Source of the DNA: Arthrobacter sp. NIO-1057 | GTDB taxonomy: Bacteria; Actinomycetota; Actinomycetes; Actinomycetales; Micrococcaceae | Assembly (NCBI RefSeq): GCF_900094805.1 | Contig: NZ_FMAT01000002.1 | Location: 62,001-126,000, forward strand | Reading direction: 5' to 3' | DNA: 64,000 nucleotides | Part shown: positions 61,582 through 64,000 of the stretch, in pieces | How positions within the stretch are numbered: position 1 is the first letter of the stretch | Layout: each line of letters starts with the position of its first letter | Program-made: the position numbers and the translations under genes | Notes under the pieces: model-generated | Told to the model about the DNA's origin: nothing | The model's input: the letters and a program-made list of their open reading frames with translations, nothing else | The model's database searches: none

Positions 61582-63141
61582 GTGGGCTTCAAGAACAAGC
61601 GCAGCAGCAGGGTTTACGTTTTCCACGCGGTGGCTGGCTTTTGTTCGGCAGCGCTCATGTTTGCCGTCGCCCAGTTGGCCTCGGCATTTTTCAATAGTGC
61701 TTCCTCGCCGTTTTTCGCACTGGGGTCTGCCATCATCGATTTGACGCCTCCATGGCTCAAGGACTTCGCCATCGCCACCTTCGGGACCAATGACAAGCTG
61801 GCGCTGTTCATTTCCATCGGCGTGGCGGCATCGGTGCTCTCTGCACTGATCGGCCTACTGGCCAAGAGGAGTTTCGCGTTGGCCTGCTCAGCCATCATTG
61901 CGTTGGCGCTGGTGCTTGCCAGCGCTGTGGCTGCCCGCGCGTCCACCAGCCTGCTGGATGTTGTCCCTACGGTGCTGGGCGCAGTCGCCGGCATCGGATC
62001 TCTTCATTGGCTGGCCCGGTTGGCTACAACCACCGTCCCCGAACCCGACCAGGGCACTGCAACTGCCAGCCCAAGCCGCAGGATATTCTTGCGCGGCGCG
62101 GCCCTGTCCTTGGCGGCCGCGGCACTGGCCACCGCGGTGTCCACCTCCGTCTCCGCTACACGCAATATGGCTGTCGCCGCCCGCAACGCCCTGCGCCTGC
62201 CAGCGGCCCGGACGAAGGCCAAGGCCCTGCCCGAAGGAGTGCAAATAGAGGAAGCGAACATGCCCCGCTTCATTACTCCCAACCGAGATTTCTACCGCAT
62301 CGACACCGCGCTGTCGGTGCCGCAGATCGACCCGAACCAGTGGTCCTTGCGCGTGCACGGCATGGTGGAGAATGAATTCACTATGGGCTTCGACGAGCTG
62401 CTGGGCGAGGAACTCGTGGAAACCTATCTGACCCTGACCTGCGTATCGAATCCTGTCGGAGGAGATCTGGTAGGCAACGCGAAGTGGCTGGGCTACCCGC
62501 TGCGCAAGGTGCTGGCGCGCGCGGTTCCCCAGGCCGGCGCCGATATGGTGCTTTCGACTTCTCATGACGGCTTCAGCGCCTCCACACCGCTCCAAGCCTT
62601 GACCGATGACCGGATGGCCTTGCTGGCTATCGGCATGAACGGTGAGCCGCTGCCCTTCGAACATGGATTCCCCGTGCGCATGGTGGTTCCCGGACTCTAC
62701 GGCTACGTCTCCGCCACGAAATGGGTGGTCGATCTGGAGGTGACGCGTTTCCAGGACAAGGCCGCCTACTGGACTACCCGCGGTTGGTCCGAGCGCGGTC
62801 CCATCAAGATGTCCTCCCGCATCGACACGCCTCGGCCCTTCGCCGAGGTCCCTGCAGGGGAAGTTGTCTTGGGCGGAAGTGCTTGGGCGCAGACCCGGGG
62901 CATTTCACGCGTGCAGGTGCAGATCGATGACGGCCCCTGGGAGGATGCGCAGCTGGCCGCCGAAGCCTCGCTGGATACCTGGCGGCAGTGGCGCTTCGTG
63001 TGGAAGGACGCGGCACCGGGCAGGCATACGGCGTCGGTGCGCGCCTATGATGCGCAGGGCAAGCTGCAGACCGGTGAGAAAGCCAACCCGGTGCCCAATG
63101 GTGCCAGCGGTTGGCAGCGCCTGCAATTCACCGTGCAATAG
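61582..63141 (+). CDS. Membrane-bound molybdopterin-dependent oxidoreductase (SUOX/YedY-like)
   Basis: A 519-residue protein: four to five N-terminal helices (about 1-180), a SRRIFLRG twin-arginine-like motif just before the last helix, then a sulfite-oxidase-fold domain with the molybdenum ligand Cys287 in LTLTCVSNPVGG, GFSASTPLQ and GVSATKWV-like segments, and a C-terminal dimerisation domain (RVQVQIDDGPWEDAQLA). GTG at 61582 follows GAGGTG at 6 nt; a GTG at 61576 overlaps that site. The oxidoreductase domain should face outward. The natural substrate is unknown; protein methionine sulfoxide (MsrP-like) is one possibility. Confidence 0.88.
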   Translation: MGFKNKRSSRVYVFHAVAGFCSAALMFAVAQLASAFFNSASSPFFALGSAIIDLTPPWLKDFAIATFGTNDKLALFISIGVAASVLSALIGLLAKRSFALACSAIIALALVLASAVAARASTSLLDVVPTVLGAVAGIGSLHWLARLATTTVPEPDQGTATASPSRRIFLRGAALSLAAAALATAVSTSVSATRNMAVAARNALRLPAARTKAKALPEGVQIEEANMPRFITPNRDFYRIDTALSVPQIDPNQWSLRVHGMVENEFTMGFDELLGEELVETYLTLTCVSNPVGGDLVGNAKWLGYPLRKVLARAVPQAGADMVLSTSHDGFSASTPLQALTDDRMALLAIGMNGEPLPFEHGFPVRMVVPGLYGYVSATKWVVDLEVTRFQDKAAYWTTRGWSERGPIKMSSRIDTPRPFAEVPAGEVVLGGSAWAQTRGISRVQVQIDDGPWEDAQLAAEASLDTWRQWRFVWKDAAPGRHTASVRAYDAQGKLQTGEKANPVPNGASGWQRLQFTVQ

Positions 63142-63155
63142 GCACCGCCAGCACC

Positions 63156-63602
63156 CTACTGGCTGCGCAACGTCCTAATCACTTTTTCAACCCGGCGAGC
63201 TCTGGTGTCCTCGCCCCGTGCAGCGTTGATGGGGTCAACGTGTCCGCGTTGTTTGCTGTAGGACAGATTGTTCCATGCCTCAAGCAACACTGGTTCAGCC
63301 GAGAGCAGCACCGCTAGCGGTTCCGGGATTTCTACCGTGCGCGGTTCCTCATCCAGTTCTACCTTGACGGTTATTTCGTCTCCGGCATCTTTTTTGGTCT
63401 CTGCACGAGTCTGCGCATTAAATCCAATAAGAAATTGTCCACCCATGGATGCGATGGAGTTTCGGAAGGTGTATTCGCCGTCAACCTGCACTGTTACGGG
63501 GACCCGTTTTCCTCGCCCAAACCCGTACACGATGTCATCGGGCACAACAATGGCGACGTTTTTACCCGTGGTGGGAATCAGTGAGGTGGTGAATTCTGGC
63601 AT
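63156..63602 (-). CDS. DUF1905/YdeI-OmpD-associated family protein
   Basis: A 148-residue protein with an N-terminal DUF1905 beta-barrel (VPDDIVYGFGRGKRVPVTVQVDGEYTFRNSIASMGGQFLIGF) and a C-terminal YdeI-type helical motif (NNLSYSKQRGHVDPINAARGEDTRARRVEKVIRTL). GAAGGT precedes the ATG at 63602. Homologues are linked to bacteriocin or antimicrobial-peptide tolerance in some bacteria. Convergent with the molybdoenzyme gene. Confidence 0.85.
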   Translation of the reverse strand: MPEFTTSLIPTTGKNVAIVVPDDIVYGFGRGKRVPVTVQVDGEYTFRNSIASMGGQFLIGFNAQTRAETKKDAGDEITVKVELDEEPRTVEIPEPLAVLLSAEPVLLEAWNNLSYSKQRGHVDPINAARGEDTRARRVEKVIRTLRSQ

Positions 63603-63699
63603 TTGCTTGCACCTTCGTTCTTCAGCGTTCTTGGGGTTCACGCTAGCCCAAAAACGAGTCCGCGACTAGGGTGTTGTGCCTCGTGGAATTGAGTGAGAC

Positions 63700-64000
63700 T
63701 CAGGTGAATTTTTTCGCTTCACGCCGTGTCAGCAAAGATTGAACGACACCAACCCCACCTCCTTCGAACAGCTCCCACTGCGGGCTTCTTCCGGCCCTGA
63801 GCATCACCAGTTCGTCGATGGGACCGATAACGGGATCGCCTTGTCCTGATTCGAAGTCTGCGTCACTGGCAGTCATTTTCACCGCTCGATTCACCTTATG
63901 ACTGCCGAGCATCATACCGGTACGTTCCAGCCGATGGGCTACTTCCACTGCTGCCTCCTGTGGCATCTTATGAACAATCCCTAGTGGCCGGGCGAGATCT
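63700..64000 (-). CDS. Mycothiol-dependent maleylpyruvate-isomerase-family protein, C-terminal part
   Basis: Open from the window edge (64000) to the stop at 63700, 99 codons. The visible end DLARPLG, then GPIDELVMLRAGRSPQWELFEGGGV, matches the C-terminal part of DinB-fold mycothiol-dependent isomerase-family proteins (H-x-x-D-[IL]-x-x-P-L-G, G-P-x-D-E-L-x-x-x-x-A-G-R). An internal ATG at 63966 is not the true start, since the frame continues leftward in the protein. The N-terminus with the thiol-binding residues is outside the window. Confidence 0.65.
   Translation of the reverse strand, partial: DLARPLGIVHKMPQEAAVEVAHRLERTGMMLGSHKVNRAVKMTASDADFESGQGDPVIGPIDELVMLRAGRSPQWELFEGGGVGVVQSLLTRREAKKFT

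Overview
The window looks like chromosomal DNA from a mycothiol-using actinobacterium of the Micrococcaceae (Arthrobacter/Glutamicibacter type). The evidence is a mycothione reductase at the left edge, the end of a probable mycothiol-dependent isomerase-family enzyme at the right edge, an oleA/oleBC/oleD olefin cluster with the actinobacterial OleBC fusion, a class-E-type LAETG surface protein, an RskA/SigK module, and frequent GTG/TTG starts. The genus is inferred. No rRNA, tRNA, CRISPR array, integrase or transposase was recognised.

Layout. 0-4.3 kb: mycothione reductase end, a four-gene glycine-betaine-type ABC operon, a small secreted protein. 4.3-20.3 kb: housekeeping genes on the minus strand (RNase J, dapA, dapB, M16 peptidase, pnp), interspersed with a membrane acyltransferase-like protein, an alpha/beta hydrolase, a PucR regulator, a POT peptide transporter and a divergent luxS/nucleosidase pair. 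20.3-54.9 kb: accessory genes: a Cys-containing secreted protein, MFS pump, alcohol dehydrogenase, DUF1883 protein, LAETG surface protein, a levansucrase/levanase/LacI locus, a secreted protein beside a tiny membrane ORF, the ole cluster, pheA, a CitAB-type two-component system with a tripartite tricarboxylate transporter, a DJ-1-type protein, a sulfonate-type ABC plus flavin monooxygenase cluster, and a ChrB-N/MFS pair. 54.9-58.9 kb: housekeeping resumes on the minus strand (rpsO, methyltransferase, ribF, two membrane proteins, truB). 59-63.2 kb: a GC-rich plus-strand module of FAS1 lipoprotein, SigK, RskA and membrane-bound molybdopterin oxidoreductase. 63.2-64 kb: DUF1905/YdeI-type protein and the partial isomerase-family enzyme.

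How the parts work together. rpsO and pnp, normally neighbours, are 34.7 kb apart on the same strand, so the accessory block appears to sit inside the truB-ribF-rpsO-pnp-M16-dapB-dapA-rnj order. The levan locus can make, break down and regulate levan; a perfect LacI-type palindrome and a degenerate copy lie between its divergent genes. The SigK module carries three look-alike promoters (CCAATC or a related -35, N16, CCGAAT/CCGAAA) before FAS1, sigK and the molybdoenzyme, close to the mycobacterial SigK consensus. LuxS and the nucleosidase form the two-step S-adenosylhomocysteine recycling route. The Tct transporter is divergent from its likely CitAB-type regulators.
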